A stretch of 64,000 nucleotides of DNA from NCBI GenBank assembly GCA_024529925.1, contig JAFEUB010000809.1, positions 688,501 to 752,500 of the forward strand. Reading direction: 5' to 3'. A program made the position numbers and the translations under genes. This DNA comes from Ophthalmolycus amberensis (lineage: Eukaryota > Chordata > Actinopteri > Perciformes > Zoarcidae). Under the pieces are notes generated by a model that searched no databases, had not been told where the DNA came from, and was given only the letters and a program-made list of their open reading frames with translations. Positions 1 through 20,507 of the stretch are shown one piece after another; the first letter of the stretch is position 1; every line of letters starts with the position of its first letter.

Positions 1-127
1 GTTAACCAAGCATTGCGATGCACTTGGCTGCATACAGGAAGTTTGTATCACTCGTTGGTCTTCAGTCGGAAAACGGTTACTTTGCCTGTGAGCCTTTTCA
101 CTCACGCCGCAAGAAATTAGTCTCTGA

Positions 128-7460
<7,333 letters not shown>

Positions 7461-8059
7461 TAAATGGGCAAGAGTCCCGTCAGGGCTCATATGTTTTGGG
7501 ATATTTGCACTCTCCTGAGGGTTTAAGGTGGAACCGAGGCCATCGCGTGCTCAAAACAAATGCCTCGTTCCTTGATACCACACAGCTGAATGAGGTCCTT
7601 CTTGCCATGATCCTGCGTGCAGTTAGCACTATCCTATACCCAGGCACATTATGCAGACACCCCCTTGTGCTGCAACACAAAAAATACGAGACCACGTTCT
7701 CATTTTTTGTCTTTTCTTTCTTCCGTTTTTTCGTTTGCCGCTCCCTGCTCCTTATTTCAATTCAAATAATTATTTGAAAAGCGACATGAAATCTAATCTT
7801 ATTCCCATTTTTAAATGGCACAAAGAGTGAATGATTGTATTAGCTGGTATTGCACATATTGTGATTTTAAGCTTCGGGAAAATAGAAGGGATTGTTTTGG
7901 TTTGCATTTCGGACATTGTGTCTTGCCAGTTATATGTCGTCTGTTACATGACATGTGTGTTCACTTCAAGGGTTCAGTTTATTATTCCTCAACCATGAAC
8001 ACTTTAAAATTAACCATTATTCATCATTCTGGTGTCCTTAAGACCTAGAACCGTGTAAT

Positions 8060-8142
<83 letters not shown>

Positions 8143-10715
8143 CTTCCCATTTATAAACACTTTGTGTTGTTAAAGCATGACCAAATTCCAAACAAAGAAA
8201 CTGGTGCTTAGTGAAAGAACAGCAACACTGATGGCTTCTTGAAGTTTCTGAGTTTTAGCACCCAGACATTCAGTTCTTGAAGAGGTGAATTAACAGTGAC
8301 AAGTGTTATTACGGAGCAGGAACTTGTCAGTGCTGTATTCAGTCAATTGTAGCATTGTTTTATCCATATCTGGTCACATCTCAGACCAGGTGTGGTATTA
8401 AATGAAAGGAATGAGATGATATATTTTTCAGGTACAACTTTGTTTCAGGTACACTCTAAAGGTGTTCACTCCACACAACGGGGGCATCTGTTTTTTTGGT
8501 ACGTCCGATACATGAAGTGTATTGCCGTGGCGTAATTGCTGAAAGATCAGTTTGTTCGATTTTCTTAAGAGTATATTGCTGTGGATGCGAAGCAGTGTTG
8601 GTCACATGGACATATCTTGTCCGTTCTGGGTTTCTTTCCGATTTTTGTTTGTAAATTGTGCTTACGCAGCGCTCTGAGAAGACACTGCAACTGCCATATT
8701 TGTTTTATTTTCAATTTTACTTTTGCATGTTTGTACAGCAGTGTCACAACAAGCTAATAGTGCCCTGAAAATGTTCCCATCTTTTTTGTTGTTGTGTTTT
8801 GTTACCGTTTTAAAAATAGTTTTATTGCCTGGGATGTTGATGCATTAGAGCTTAGATTTTATCTGAGTGACGTGTTCCTCTGAATGATCCCATGGAAGCA
8901 AGACTAAACAGTTAACCATCAAATAATAACAGAAAATTTAAATATCATAACCGAAAAAGTATTCATCTTGGTCACCACTTGGTTGAAACATACTTACCTC
9001 AACTATAGCTTGTAGTCTCTTTGCATCATTTTTAACCAATTTGTACACTGTGATGAAGCAATATTTGCTCGCTCTTCCTTCCTTTGAGTCAGAGAACGTC
9101 AGCAGACAAAAATGTTTTTGTCTTGTTACAGATTTTTGTTACAGATTTTCATAGGGAGTAAGGTCAAAAGAGTCTGACTTTTGAAGAACATTTTCATTGT
9201 AAATCTCTCCTGTTAAGTTATTGTCTACACATATGTAATACATATTTTCTCCCCTCAAGAGAAATATAGGTTTTATGAGGGATTTTTTGATACAGAGCAT
9301 CACTCGTTTCCCCTGAATTCGGACACATCGCCTGCTCTTTGCTGCTGAAATGTAGTCCCTGCCTCTGGCGTGACTGGTTGACATGTGTATTTAACAGGTG
9401 ATTATAGAATCTGTATGTCAAAGGTTCAATACCTACAAGGCCACGGTGTCCACTTGTTGAACTTCCAGAATCCAGAAAAGATCTGATTGGTCCTGCTTCT
9501 GTGATCTTTTGATTTTCTAGAGGGAAGTTTGTCCCTGCCGTCCACAGGGAGGTCAGAGTTTGAAGTCATTTCTGCAGGTCGGACACTCAGGGTTGTCGGG
9601 AAATCAAAGTTTTACATTTCACATCTTGTTGGAAACAAGAATGCATTGTTGACGGTCTTTAAATTTAACAAGTCTTCTGAAGTTTAGATCATTATTTGAC
9701 ATGGTGCTCAAGTGTCTGATGATGAGGAAAATGCAATTTAATCAAGTTCAACAATCTTAGACAACCAAATGTGAAAAAGGTTTGGTGACTGAATGCTTTT
9801 TTTAAGATACTGATGTGCTGTATATTGATATTGGCTATGCCTGAATTCATAATTTTCATAAATTGAACACATGGTGTGACATTTGATTTAGCCCCCTTTT
9901 CATTTCAAAAGGCACAACTGTTTTGCATACTATTTTTTATTTATATTAGAGATGTCTAATAGAATTACATTTTAATTGTTTTAACTTGCATAGTTCTCAG
10001 TATGCATAAGGAGACTCCAACAGTTTTATTCACAAAAGTGTAATTTACAGGGAATATTTTGGGTTATTTATTTGTACCACTTTTTCATTTGCCCTCATTA
10101 AAAATAAACCATTTATCGAAATTTAAATATTTTCAACAGTTAATGCACATTGATGCCTCTCATGCCAATTTTAAATTGTAGCCTTTTAGGTTAACTTTTT
10201 TTCTTATTTTTCTGAACGTTTTTGTTGTGTTCTATTACTTATTTTTGTTAAAGGAGATCCAATATTATTTTCCCAGTATGAAGGGTGAACAGAATGTAAT
10301 TGCAGAATCTATGACATTTTTATTTGGACAAACTTTGAAAACTGCACCTGGGAATTCAGCATGTTTCTATCCAAACTGCCTGTGTGTAAATCTTCCCATG
10401 AAAAATGTGTAGGAAATCCACAGCTCTTCTTATGTGTTATTTAGCCCTCATGTTTGTCATATTTGATGTAAATGATGGCACTTCACACTCCTGACTGAAG
10501 GAAATCAGTTTATGAGTTCTTCGTAGCTAGTCACACATGCCAGTATGGGATCAATAATCTGAAATGTGTCTGTATTTAGTTCGTGGGATATTTTTCACAT
10601 CATTTAGAAGGCTGACACGTTTTTCCCACCCATATTTACTTGTGTTTGCAAGGGGAATATACTTTGCTGTAGCAGATTTTATGTAACAAAGGATATGTCA
10701 CTATAATAAATTCTT
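7461..10715 (+). other. probable prkacb 3' UTR
   Basis: AT-rich, no credible coding exon, runs from the stop codon to an AATAAA at 10705-10710. PRKACB mRNAs are known for multi-kilobase 3' UTRs, so the whole stretch is assigned to it by inference. It contains a long AT microsatellite. Shorter alternative 3' ends cannot be excluded. Confidence 0.5.
8065..8138. repeat. (AT)n microsatellite, about 37 units
   Basis: Uninterrupted alternating AT in the prkacb 3' UTR. Likely polymorphic in length and self-complementary in RNA. Confidence 0.97.
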
Positions 10716-10789
10716 TTTATTATAGCTAAAATTGTCGGTATTCAATGTAATGAGAAATATTGTATGTGTAGTAATTGCAGTGATGTACT

Positions 10790-12403
10790 TTTAGCAGGTG
10801 CTGGACCCTGCTGAACTACGGATGCTGGCGGTAAAACTGTAAAAACTCCACTTCCCATGATTCTCTGCTGTCATGTGGGCGAAGGAAGCTAAACCGATGA
10901 AGAGGGCTAGTTGCCTTTACTTGATTAAATCTTGATTCTATCAAGTGAATACCGACGTTTAATTATCAGTAAAATATCTCAGTGATTAGAAAACTTTTTT
11001 GTTGTCCAACGTACGTGCGTAGCTTGGACGCACTGTTGTTGTCAAGCAGGAATCACCTAAAATAAGGTAACGTTAACTGTTAACGTTAAATTCTGTATTA
11101 GCAAACCCAGCTAACTATCCCTGTTAGCTTAATACCAAATACGAAGAGGCAGCGATCAAATATCAGCTGTCGACATCATAACGTTATTCCATTATTGTGC
11201 TGTGCTGTATTGCTCCTTTTCACTTTATTTATGTAACGTTACGTGTCAGTTAATGCAATTTCATAACGTTATTCTGCTATTTTAAAATTCAGCTAACGTG
11301 AGTGCGTCCCTCAGTTATCGATACAACACCAGCGTTAGCTTTGTTCTGGTCTTTAGCTGTGTGTTGTGGTTGTACATTGTCTCTTCACTGTTTAAACACC
11401 TGTACTTATTTACTGTTATTGCAGTGAGGACACCCAGTGAATGCCCAAGACTGCGAAAGAGAAACAATGATGGTGTTTGAGCTGCCAACCCACTGAGCTC
11501 TCCGAGAGAAGACATCTGATGAAAAATTACTGCAACGTTACAGATTGTAAGAGACTCGTTTAGCCTGTTTATGGCTAAGATTAGTGCTTTATTAACTTTA
11601 AACTGCATTGGCTCAATGAAAGCACAATCTTTCCTTGGTCACCAGCAGTTTATCCAAAGCAGTTTCTGTTTTAAAGAAAACCTCAGTTTGTGTTGTCAGG
11701 AAGCTTTTAGTCCAAAGTTAAATTGCTTTGACCATTTGTCCAATGCAGCAGAAACCCCTCAGACCCTTTTGCTAGCTTCATCGTGAACTGTTTTGTGACC
11801 AAGCACTGTTTAAACTCATAATATCCCAAAATACAAATTAGTGTACGTCTTTTTAATGATACCAAACGTGTGTTAAATTATGCACAACATTTTAATTACA
11901 TTATAGTTGTTGCATACACAGTGTACATTATTTCTCGCTTATGTAAAACCTGTGGAAAAAGTTATTTTAGGAACAATTTGTTATTGTGTTTCACGTTGCT
12001 ACATGTTGTATTGCCCGTTTTATAGGTCTGCAACTAACAATTATTTAGTGTTGCAAATAATTTATTGTAATCTGATTTGAATATTTTACTCTCAAACTGT
12101 GTCATAGTTTCAATTAACAATTGTAAAAAGCAATAGCAGTTCACAGTTGAGTTTAAGTCTTGGTAGCTTTTTCTGTAGCTTTGAACAACATTTAACGAGT
12201 TTTTTTGAGTTTACAACTTGTTGAAAGTTCCAGAAAAAGCTACTAAGCTGACTTTTGTGTACTTTAAAACCAGTGGAGAAAATACTTTTAACGCTATTGA
12301 AAGTGACTTTTGGTGAAGAGGCTTGAACATTGATTTGAAGTTGCTATATGTTGTAATGACGGTTTGTTCGATGATGATTATTGTTTATTTTCTTACAGCT
12401 GGC
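10790..12403 (+). other. samd13 upstream region, likely promoter and 5' UTR exons
   Basis: No coding ORF of note. A run of TAACGTT-like motifs lies around 11040-11300. Possible 5' UTR splice sites exist (an acceptor ending GCAG near 11425). The coding acceptor is ...CTTACAG at 12398. Exact transcription start is not determinable from sequence alone. Confidence 0.35.
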
Positions 12404-12885
12404 ATGGAAGACAAGGCAAATGGCTCTGTTGACACCAAAAGGTATTAAATTCAATTAGTGCCAGACATTGTTTATAAAAAGATTTGAAAGAATGTGTTAA
12501 ACAGCTGAGTGTGCATCCACATTAAGATCAATGCATTCACTGTGACTCCACAGCCCAGTGGAGAACGGCCAGCTGCCGGACCCCGCCAACTGGGGGGTCG
12601 CCGACGTCGTCGAGTACTTCAAAGCAACAGGGTTCGAGGAGCAAGCCACTGCTTTTCAGGATCAGGTTGGTGTTCTCTTCCTGCTCGTGATGAAAATAAA
12701 CTAAGATGTCGGTCTGATACGTCGCTCTCCCCGCCTGACAGGAAATCGATGGCAAGTCCCTGTTGCTAATGACGCGCAACGACGTCCTGACGGGACTGTC
12801 GATAAAACTCGGCCCTGCGCTGAAAATCTACGAGTACCACGTGAAGCCGCTGCAAACTCAACACCTCAAGAGCAACGCCTCGTAG
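12404..12885 (+). CDS. samd13: sterile alpha motif domain protein 13
   Basis: Small SAM-domain protein of about 97 aa. Exons 12404-12441, 12554-12665 and 12742-12885 join in frame with GT-AG introns of about 110 and 76 bp. The protein starts MEDKANGSVDTK, then PDPANWGVADVVEYF and FEEQATAFQDQEIDGKSLLLM, the typical SAM helix pattern, ending IYEYHVKPLQ...SNAS. This matches mammalian SAMD13 closely along its length. SAM domains mediate self-association or binding to partner SAM domains; no enzyme activity is expected. It lies between prkacb and uox as in other vertebrates. Confidence 0.93.
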
Positions 12886-13655
12886 CGCCGCAGGCCATCC
12901 CAGCACCCGCCTCAGTGACAATCATCGTGTCAGGAGACCCCAGGTTAGCTGCCACTCCACAAAGACTCCTCTGGCCACAGTGGCACCTTAACACAATTTG
13001 AATGCTGTATGTTTTTATAAGCGTGGACTCCAAAAATGGGTTGCACATGGAGCACCCTCAACTGTTTACCCTTTTCATCCATTCTTATTTTTTCTGCTTG
13101 AGATACTGTATGTATTTTATTTGTTGTGTGTTTTTTTTTATGTGAAAGAAGGTAATTTTGGGCAAGTACTGTGCAGGAAGGATTTTTGTGAGTGTGTGTG
13201 TGTCTACGTACATGTGTTTGCGCGTGTGTGCAAAGTGAATTAACCCATGTTGGTTTAAAAAAAACAAAGTATTTGTTTATAAGATGATATTTAGTTGCAA
13301 ACTGTATATGTTGTTGTACCTGAACACTTTGATACAATCATGAAATGATACTGGTGCATCCCTCTTTTTCCCTGAAATCAGTTTTTATGCTCTAAACCGT
13401 GCAGCTGAGTCCATAAAACGTCCTTAGCATGTAACACTGAAGCATTTTGTTTTCCCAGAAACAAGGAGCCAAACGAAAGCCTCTTTGTTCCTGCACACCT
13501 ACATTATCTAGGCGCGAGGCCTAGTGTATATATTCCTATGTTCCTACCTGTGGTGCTTTCAGAATTGTTGCAAAGACAACCGTATTGAAGTGTGTATGAC
13601 CGATGTATATGTGCAACATAACACTGGAGTTTGAATATCCGAATCAAAGATTTGC

Positions 13656-13700
13656 AATAAATGGTGCTCTTTTCTCACAAAAGAACAATATTAGTTTATT
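13656..13700. terminator. converging poly(A) signals of samd13 and uox
   Basis: AATAAA at 13656-13661 on the + strand follows samd13, and TTTATT at 13695-13700 (AATAAA on the - strand) follows uox. The two genes are tail-to-tail and their cleavage sites probably lie in the same few tens of bases, so their 3' UTRs may overlap. Confidence 0.6.
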
Positions 13701-13874
13701 TCATTTCTTTACTTACATCAAGAGCTTATCATATTTAGGAAATCTTGAGTTGTATTTATGACCAAAACAAATATTTTAAAGGTAATTTTTGTTCTCAGAA
13801 CTTCATTCACATGATATTAGATTGACTTGATATGTAGGCCACATGAGCAGCATTTCCTGGATGTGGAGGTGCCT

Positions 13875-16800
13875 TCACAGCTTGGCTCGCTGTTTCCTGC
13901 GCACTGTGCCTGTGATGTTGCCTGAAGGGTTATCCAAGGCAAGAAAAACCTGTCAGGGGAATATTACATGTCAATAATCAAACAATGTTCACTAAACATG
14001 AAAGATTATTAGCTGTAGTAACAGAACTTACTTCATCTTTGTTGGTGAGGCCAATTTTTGTCATTTCTATGGTGATGTAATGCTGGTTGGGCATGACCAT
14101 CTCGATTTCATCAACCTAAAAGACAGAATACCTAAAGACATGTGGCTGACAAGTTGGTCTATAACATGTACTGTTACAATTGAGCTTTATTTTCTTGCTG
14201 CGACCGCGACAGATTTTACCTGGAGGTTTGATAAGTGTGGACTTACCTCAGGAACTCTATCCAGGACCAGAACCTGTGTTTCATAAAGGGTCTTCTGCAC
14301 AGAGGGGGAGAACTCTCCACTATCGTACGGGCCAGCAAACTTCTCAATAATCGTGTCCTTCACACACTTCCTGTGAGGACGGTGATGCGATGATCGTTGG
14401 ATGAAGAAGGCATGTCATTTCACTTTTAGGATTTTTCAATTGAAACAGGTGAGAAATTCCTTCTATTTCTTGATTTGTGTTCAGAAATGACATTTTTCCA
14501 CCTATTAGGCAGATAAAGTTACAGTGCTCCATCATGCATAACTACACCGAAGCTGTTTAGAGAGTGAAAGTTATTTTAGGATTTAATTACCATGCAGCAT
14601 CAAAGTCGACATCTTGAGACTTGTTATAAAGCCACCTAGCATACACTGAGGTGCAGAAACACCTGTCCTTGGCCTCTTGCAGAGTAGTGAAGCGGTCTTT
14701 GTGGAAACCATCAAAACCGGACTGGGTGGTTTTCAGAACCGTCATGTTTTTCACCCCACTGTGAACCACGGGGATTCCTGGAGCGCAGAGTAAACAGACT
14801 TCAGAAACATTTTCACAGTAGCGCAGAATAGACACATGCCACAATGGCCGTCATCCTGGACTCTCTAATATACAAAATGTAGCCTTTCATCAGCAGCTTC
14901 AATGATATACAGCAATGCTAAGCTTTAGTTTTAGATCCCTTAGTAACTAGTATTTAATCAATAAGCCTTATGAGTTGTGTGTGTTTGTGCTAACCAGTTG
15001 CGATTCTGTTCAGCATCACAGAAGCGACAAGCTTCTGGGCTGTAGATGAACGCATGAACGTGCTCCACCCCATTCTGAGAAAACAAATGACAATGACAAA
15101 CAGAAAGGGTGAAAATCATGCTTGAATGTAAATAGCTTGAATGAAGGTAACACGTGGCAGATGTTTTGACGTGTCAGGAAAAGCACGTGTGTGTATAGTT
15201 TGTTCCAATTGTGCTTTTCACATTTTGACTAGAAAAATATCTGCAGACTCTTGTATCAAGGACTGACGACTGAACCCTGTGTTTTACCTTCTCCAAGCGT
15301 CTCCATGGGACCTCCTCTATGTGAACGTTGACCCTCAGCACATGGTTGAAAGAGGTCAGGAAATGACGACAGATATCCAGGGAAAACTGCTCGATGGTCT
15401 TTACCTGAACACATGAGTATAGCGTAAAGAGCAGAGGGACAGACTGTAAGTAAAGCTATCTAAAGAAAATGCTCATAAATGAATGAGAACACAAAGGAAG
15501 TGCCGACTAAAACAAAAGTCCGACCCCAGACAAACGAATGTCAACAGGGTTTGTTAACCCTTGATTTTATTTGATCAGTGTGTGTTTGTGCTGCAGGTTG
15601 CCAGGGGTCCCTTAGTGGCACTATAGTGAGGTCAAGGAATGACCACAGTAGAATTCAAAATGTTCATGCAATGAGGGAATGTACAAGAGGGTGTTTTACA
15701 TGAATGCTGTTTAATCTACTTTCACCATAGACCTCTATGTAGCTGCATCTAGTTGTTAAAAGCCGAATGACAATGAACAATGAATGTAATTTCCCCACTG
15801 AGGGACTAATAAAGGATTATCTTAACTTTCTTCACCCGAATATAAAAAAGACTATATGCCAATCTTAGGCCCTGTGAAACAAAGAGCGTGCCTCAATTAT
15901 TTCCAACTTAATTTCAATAACTCCTCAATTACACAATGTAGCACTTAGCATGCTACTACTCGACTACTGTAAAAGCCTTCTCGCTAGTTTAAATGCTCCA
16001 GCTTGTTCAAAACACTGCCGCACTCATTCTAAATGGCCCTGAACATTTGACTATATAACTCCAGTCATGTTTGTTCTACACTGGATTCCAATCTACTGTA
16101 ATAGTCTGAAATGGTCCTTAGTAAAGGTACCCTGCTAAGATGCCTTACCTTATCTTGTCTGAGAACTTAGACTTGGCCAGTAAAGCCTATTGATATATTG
16201 TGTACATAAAATTCCAAATCCTCAATCATGGGTTTAATCTAACCCTCTTCCTAACTCATTTGCATTACATCCTGAATCAAGTTCCTTTTGAATAAATTTG
16301 CAACAAAATCCTGACAGAAAAACATGTTCAGAACAACTCAGTCTTATACGATTCCTTAAAACGTGATCACATGCAGAGTCGACAGTCAGGTCTTTAACAC
16401 AGTTACACTTTTGGTCCAAACTGCCCTCCTTCACTTTCTGTAGATAGACATTGTTGTCAATGGATTGATAAAAGTGTTGTGATCAGTAGAAAGTAGACGG
16501 GTGTAGTGTAGAGAGGCTGGCTACCCCCTTGATCTTGGCCAGGGCATGGATGGTGTTCTTGATGGTGTCGGTGGGGATGATGTCTGAGTTGTCTCCAGTT
16601 AAATAATCCTTGCGTGATTTGAGTGTGAGCTCCACGTCAGCTTTCAGCTCGATGATGTGGTGGTGGCTGCCCTCTCTCCTGATGACCAGCACCTTCACTG
16701 CGTTCTTGCCGTAGCCTGTTCGCACAAACTCCACCTTCTGCGCACACAAAGGAACGGATTACTAACATGTTGCACTTCAGCAGTTTCCAGTGACGTAAAC

Positions 16801-17457
16801 GGGTGTTTTGTGCCATATGTGTGGTTTTTTTTGCTGGTATTTTAAACTTTGCTTTGACTTAATTTGATGTATGTATTGCATTCTCGTTTTCTCCTTTGGT
16901 TTGAACTTTGGTCTTTGGTCAGCTTGCAGTCTGTCTCCTGTGTGCATGAGACCTTGGATATTTGCTCTGCACTTTCAATCATCTATCTGTTGCCTTTAAC
17001 AGATAAATCTGATGTGTTTAACTTTTAACAGTTTGCTGATTTTTCTATGAGTACTAACGTTAATCTCATAAGATAAGTTTGTAAAATATATTTCAAAAAA
17101 TCTGTAGACGCACATCGATGAAGACATTTCATTTGCATGAACGAGCAGGAAAAAACAGGAAATATGCAAATTTACATTATCAGAATTAATTTAGAGGATC
17201 TGTGAAGAATATGAAATTGGAAATCATCAAATCAATCGTTCTGCATTGACAGAAACATTTTACTTTTTGACAATAATTAATGATTGAGACATGGTTATTT
17301 ATTTTTACGAGACAACACTGGTTTGTTCGGTTGGCCCTGTGGTCGTTGACCCCCAAAAATGAGAAACTCCATTGCCGAATTATTTAAGGAAATTGGAGAA
17401 AACTATTTGTTATGTATTACATGATGAATAAGTTACCTGATCTGAAGCCGCTGCCAT
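13875..17457 (-). CDS. uox: urate oxidase (uricase), with an apparent one-base phase conflict
   Basis: Oxidises urate to 5-hydroxyisourate in peroxisomes. Eight exons on the minus strand: 17437-17457, 16525-16737, 15288-15404, 14995-15074, 14591-14777, 14247-14370, 14032-14115, 13875-13949. Family motifs are present in order: EFVRTGYGK, DNSDIIPTDT (catalytic Lys/Thr context), HVHAFIYSPE, VLKTTQSGF, SPSVQKTLY, PNQHY and a C-terminal AKL peroxisome signal. Start MAAASDQ; an in-frame ATG four codons earlier (17469) is an alternative. The exon lengths sum to 901 nt, one more than a whole number of codons. The misfit is at exon 4 (ends AAC TG) to exon 5 (needs a single base before GA ATC CCC). Either there is a 1-nt insertion, a GC-AG donor at ...AATC|GCAACT is used, or this is a sequence error. 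All other junctions are in phase. Confidence 0.85.
15765..16200 (+). mobile_element. LINE fragments in uox intron 2
   Basis: About 15790-15832 has the LINE-type tail 'CCCCACTGAGGGACTAATAAAGG'-like sequence (TTTCCCCACTGAGGGAC then TAATAAAGGATTATCTT). About 15955-16090 translates to a decayed reverse-transcriptase C-terminal stretch with LDYCKSLLASL and ITPV...LHWIP, which resembles LDYCNSLL...HITPVL...LHWLP of L2-like LINEs. A stop interrupts it. Two separate fragments are possible. Confidence 0.55.
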
Positions 17458-17469
17458 GGTATCTTCCAT

Positions 17470-18603
17470 TCCTTTACCTTACGTCTGTCTGTCCTCAGTT
17501 CCTCCTGCATACGGTGTCTTCTCACAATAGAGGATTTTGTAGAGAGGGTGGTGCTATTGGAGATCTTGTTTGATGAAGGTTAACCCTGTTACCTGTTATA
17601 TGTATGTATGGTTACTCATGTAAATGAACACGCTAACACACGCGCATTCTTTCTTTATTACAAGCACATGCAGGATTGAAGAGAGAACCCAAAGTACATG
17701 TCTGAGCAATAAATAAATACAGATATTTTTGTTGTGTTTTATTCTGACCCACCTGATCCACTCTGTCGTGTGGAAAGCTTTCTCATAATTTAATTAAGTA
17801 AGATTACTTTTGAGACTGAATAGCTGACACACCCTGCACAGTCATGAATACTTGCCACTTAAATGCAGCATGTTACTTAGATAAGATTCATTATGTTTAA
17901 AAAGAAAATGTAAATATGATTAAGCAAGGAAGTACTTTCTTTTTAAATACAGGTAGCCATTACTACACTATATATTTACACAGTATATAGTTGTTTGATG
18001 CTATATTAATGCTCTGATATTATACATGGCCCCTTTTATCTTATTTTTGTTTTTTACATTTTATTCACTCTCTATATACAATATTTACTTGTGACCACAG
18101 CTTAAATTTAGTATGAAAAGAGGAATGAATGAATCTCAAAAATTATATTACATGTTTTGGTATGAACTCAGTTCACTAGTTGGTTAATGCTGGAAGTGGT
18201 AACAGATTTTAAAAAATAGATAATACTGGTAGTTATAGAATATTTAATTATACGTCTTCTGGACATGCAGCCATAAAGTCAACTGGCTTGTTTGTATGGG
18301 GGAAGCGACAGTGTGTCATCATTTCTTTTTTACTTTTTCTTTTGATCCCTCGTGAGAACAAGTCATGTTGTAGTATGACTGGATTTTATTCTAATACATT
18401 CATCTATAAAACCTTTATATATTATCTTACCTAAACATGTTTTTAATGTGTTGTCTCTTGACCTCCATGTCAATAATTTACCGTTTGACTGTTGACTGAC
18501 ATGTTTTACTATTCACTGGTGGTTTTCTTATTTTGATGTGATTTAGAACTACAGATAATAAGGGTAGCTGCACAATTTAGGTTTTAGTAACTTGCTTAAT
18601 TAA
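17470..18603. other. uox upstream intergenic DNA
   Basis: AT-rich, no supported gene or clear element. It must contain the uox promoter, which cannot be pinpointed. Confidence 0.4.
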
Positions 18604-19449
18604 GTTAAATGCAGTGGCGGGCCGTGGATTTTATACCTGGGCCTTCAGTGCTGTCCTACTACAGTTGAATTACCTCCTAATAACCTCATTATGAAGCATC
18701 AATCCAGCAAACCTGCAGCAGATCCACGCATTCCACCACACAAGAGCACGAGCCATTCAAATATTATTCATAAAAACGACACGATAGACAAATGAATAGT
18801 CGTAACGTTACTATGTAAAAAAACAAACGCAGTTTGTCACTTATCCGAAACTTAAAGAGTTTAATCCCAGTACATTGTTTCGGTTCCAGTAAGAAGTCCT
18901 TCTCGATTCATGGACACCAGTGACAGTCGAGCCTCCCCAGTTATATTTCGCCGGTCTGCTGCGGCAGGTTTGCAGCGGGGCCGGGATCCCACCTCCGCCG
19001 GCGCAGACCTCACGCCAGGCCGCGTTTGTGGAGCAGTTTCCCTGCGAACGTGTTCGTTGAGTTGTAGATCCACTTGAGTCTCTCCAAAAGTTTTCAAATG
19101 CGATGGCGTCCTCACACCAACAGCTCACTTAAAATGAAACGCATTCCCAGCCATAAAATGTGCAACGCTTCTCCGACGCTGTCAGCAAGAAATACCGTTC
19201 ATACAAATCCTTTTCCTGGCTGAGTCAGGCTGCTAGCTGTGGGGTTGACTGACCATTTCGTCCAGCTTTTCCTTAAATGTCCTTTCTTGAGAAAGGGTTG
19301 TCAGTAACTCCGCCACTAAATCCGTTTCTCCTCCTCCTTCAACCATTGAGTGTTAAAAAAACAAAGCTTGGTAAAAAAAAAAAAATCTACACCAGGCAAA
19401 ACCCTAAAGATATTATAATTTCTTCCATATCTTTCAATTTGAAGTCTTA

Positions 19450-20507
19450 TGGGGCGTTCACACCGGTCGCGTTGATTTTTTGACGCGCGTCGAGATTACA
19501 TACAAAGTCTATGCACAGACGCGATGAGACTGGCGCGCCGCGATTTTGCGATGGCGCGGCGCGTTGGACGCGTTATTGCAGTGCGGTGGACGCGTTGGAC
19601 GCCGCAAAATCGCCAACGCGCAAGTTGAAATTTTTCAACTTCTGCGAAATAATCGCGTGACGCTGTGGCGCGATAGCCTATCAGCGTTGAGTTGCTGCTC
19701 CCGTCATCAGTGCCGTAGCTCCTGCCGGTGCTGAATCACAAACAACAATGGAGGACAAATTAATAGTGGCGGTTTGTGGGTTCCCCGAGCTCTACGATAC
19801 CTCATATCAATAGAGACCGGACCAAACTACGTGTATACATGTGTGTGTGTAAACCATACGGTACAAACAATGAATAGACGCTGCCGTATTTACGTCTACG
19901 TGACGTTATTGAGTGCTGGTGGAGCTGCTACGATGTTAGCATAGCCTAGCACCGATCCATCAGAGCTCCATTGAGAAGACAAGTAGCCTACAAATCGGCA
20001 TCATTATGTAGTTATTTCGGAGTCCCTTTTTGTCGGAGAAGACAAGTACAAATCGGCATCATTATGTAGTTATTTCGGAGTCCCTTTTTGTCGGTTTATT
20101 TTCCGTTGAATCACAGCCAAATCAGTTTATGTTGTGTTCCTACAGCTGTAAACAGCGACCGGTGGCTTGCTAGACACAGTGAATACAGCTCGATACAATC
20201 CACGGAGCTCCTCTGAACAATATTATGAACCAGACATGACTGCGTTTGGCATTCCGACGTTTGAGGGACTTCCACAACACGTACAAAGCAGCAATTGTCC
20301 TTATTCCTTTCACGGTTGATAGCGGAAAGTAATGGCGGCCAGGTGAACGGCTTCCAGTCGATAAACCACGCCCCCTCTCCGGCGCTACGAGATTTTGCGG
20401 CGTTTGGTCTGAACACGACCGGCGGCGCGTTGGACGCTTTTTTGCAGTGCGTTGGACGCGATTTTGCAGCGCGTCAAAAAATCAACGCGACCGGTGTGAA
20501 CGCAGCA
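19450..20507. mobile_element. PIF/Harbinger-like non-autonomous element (MITE)
   Basis: Terminal inverted repeats of about 35 bp, GCGTTCACACCGGTCGCG... on the left and its reverse complement on the right, flanked by TTA on both sides (19447-19449, 20508-20510), as expected for PIF/Harbinger target duplications. GC-rich subterminal repeats of the type GCGTTGGACGCG recur near both ends. No transposase ORF. Interior carries a short tandem duplication. Confidence 0.72.
19975..20094. repeat. two-copy tandem duplication, about 60 bp unit
   Basis: The segment AGAAGACAAGTA...TTTTTGTCGG occurs twice in a row. The copies differ by a 4-bp GCCT indel; otherwise they look identical, so the duplication is recent. 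Confidence 0.9.

Noticed and set aside
9380..9440. GGTTCAATACC resembling a tRNA B box
   Set aside because: No matching A box at the proper distance and no cloverleaf could be drawn.
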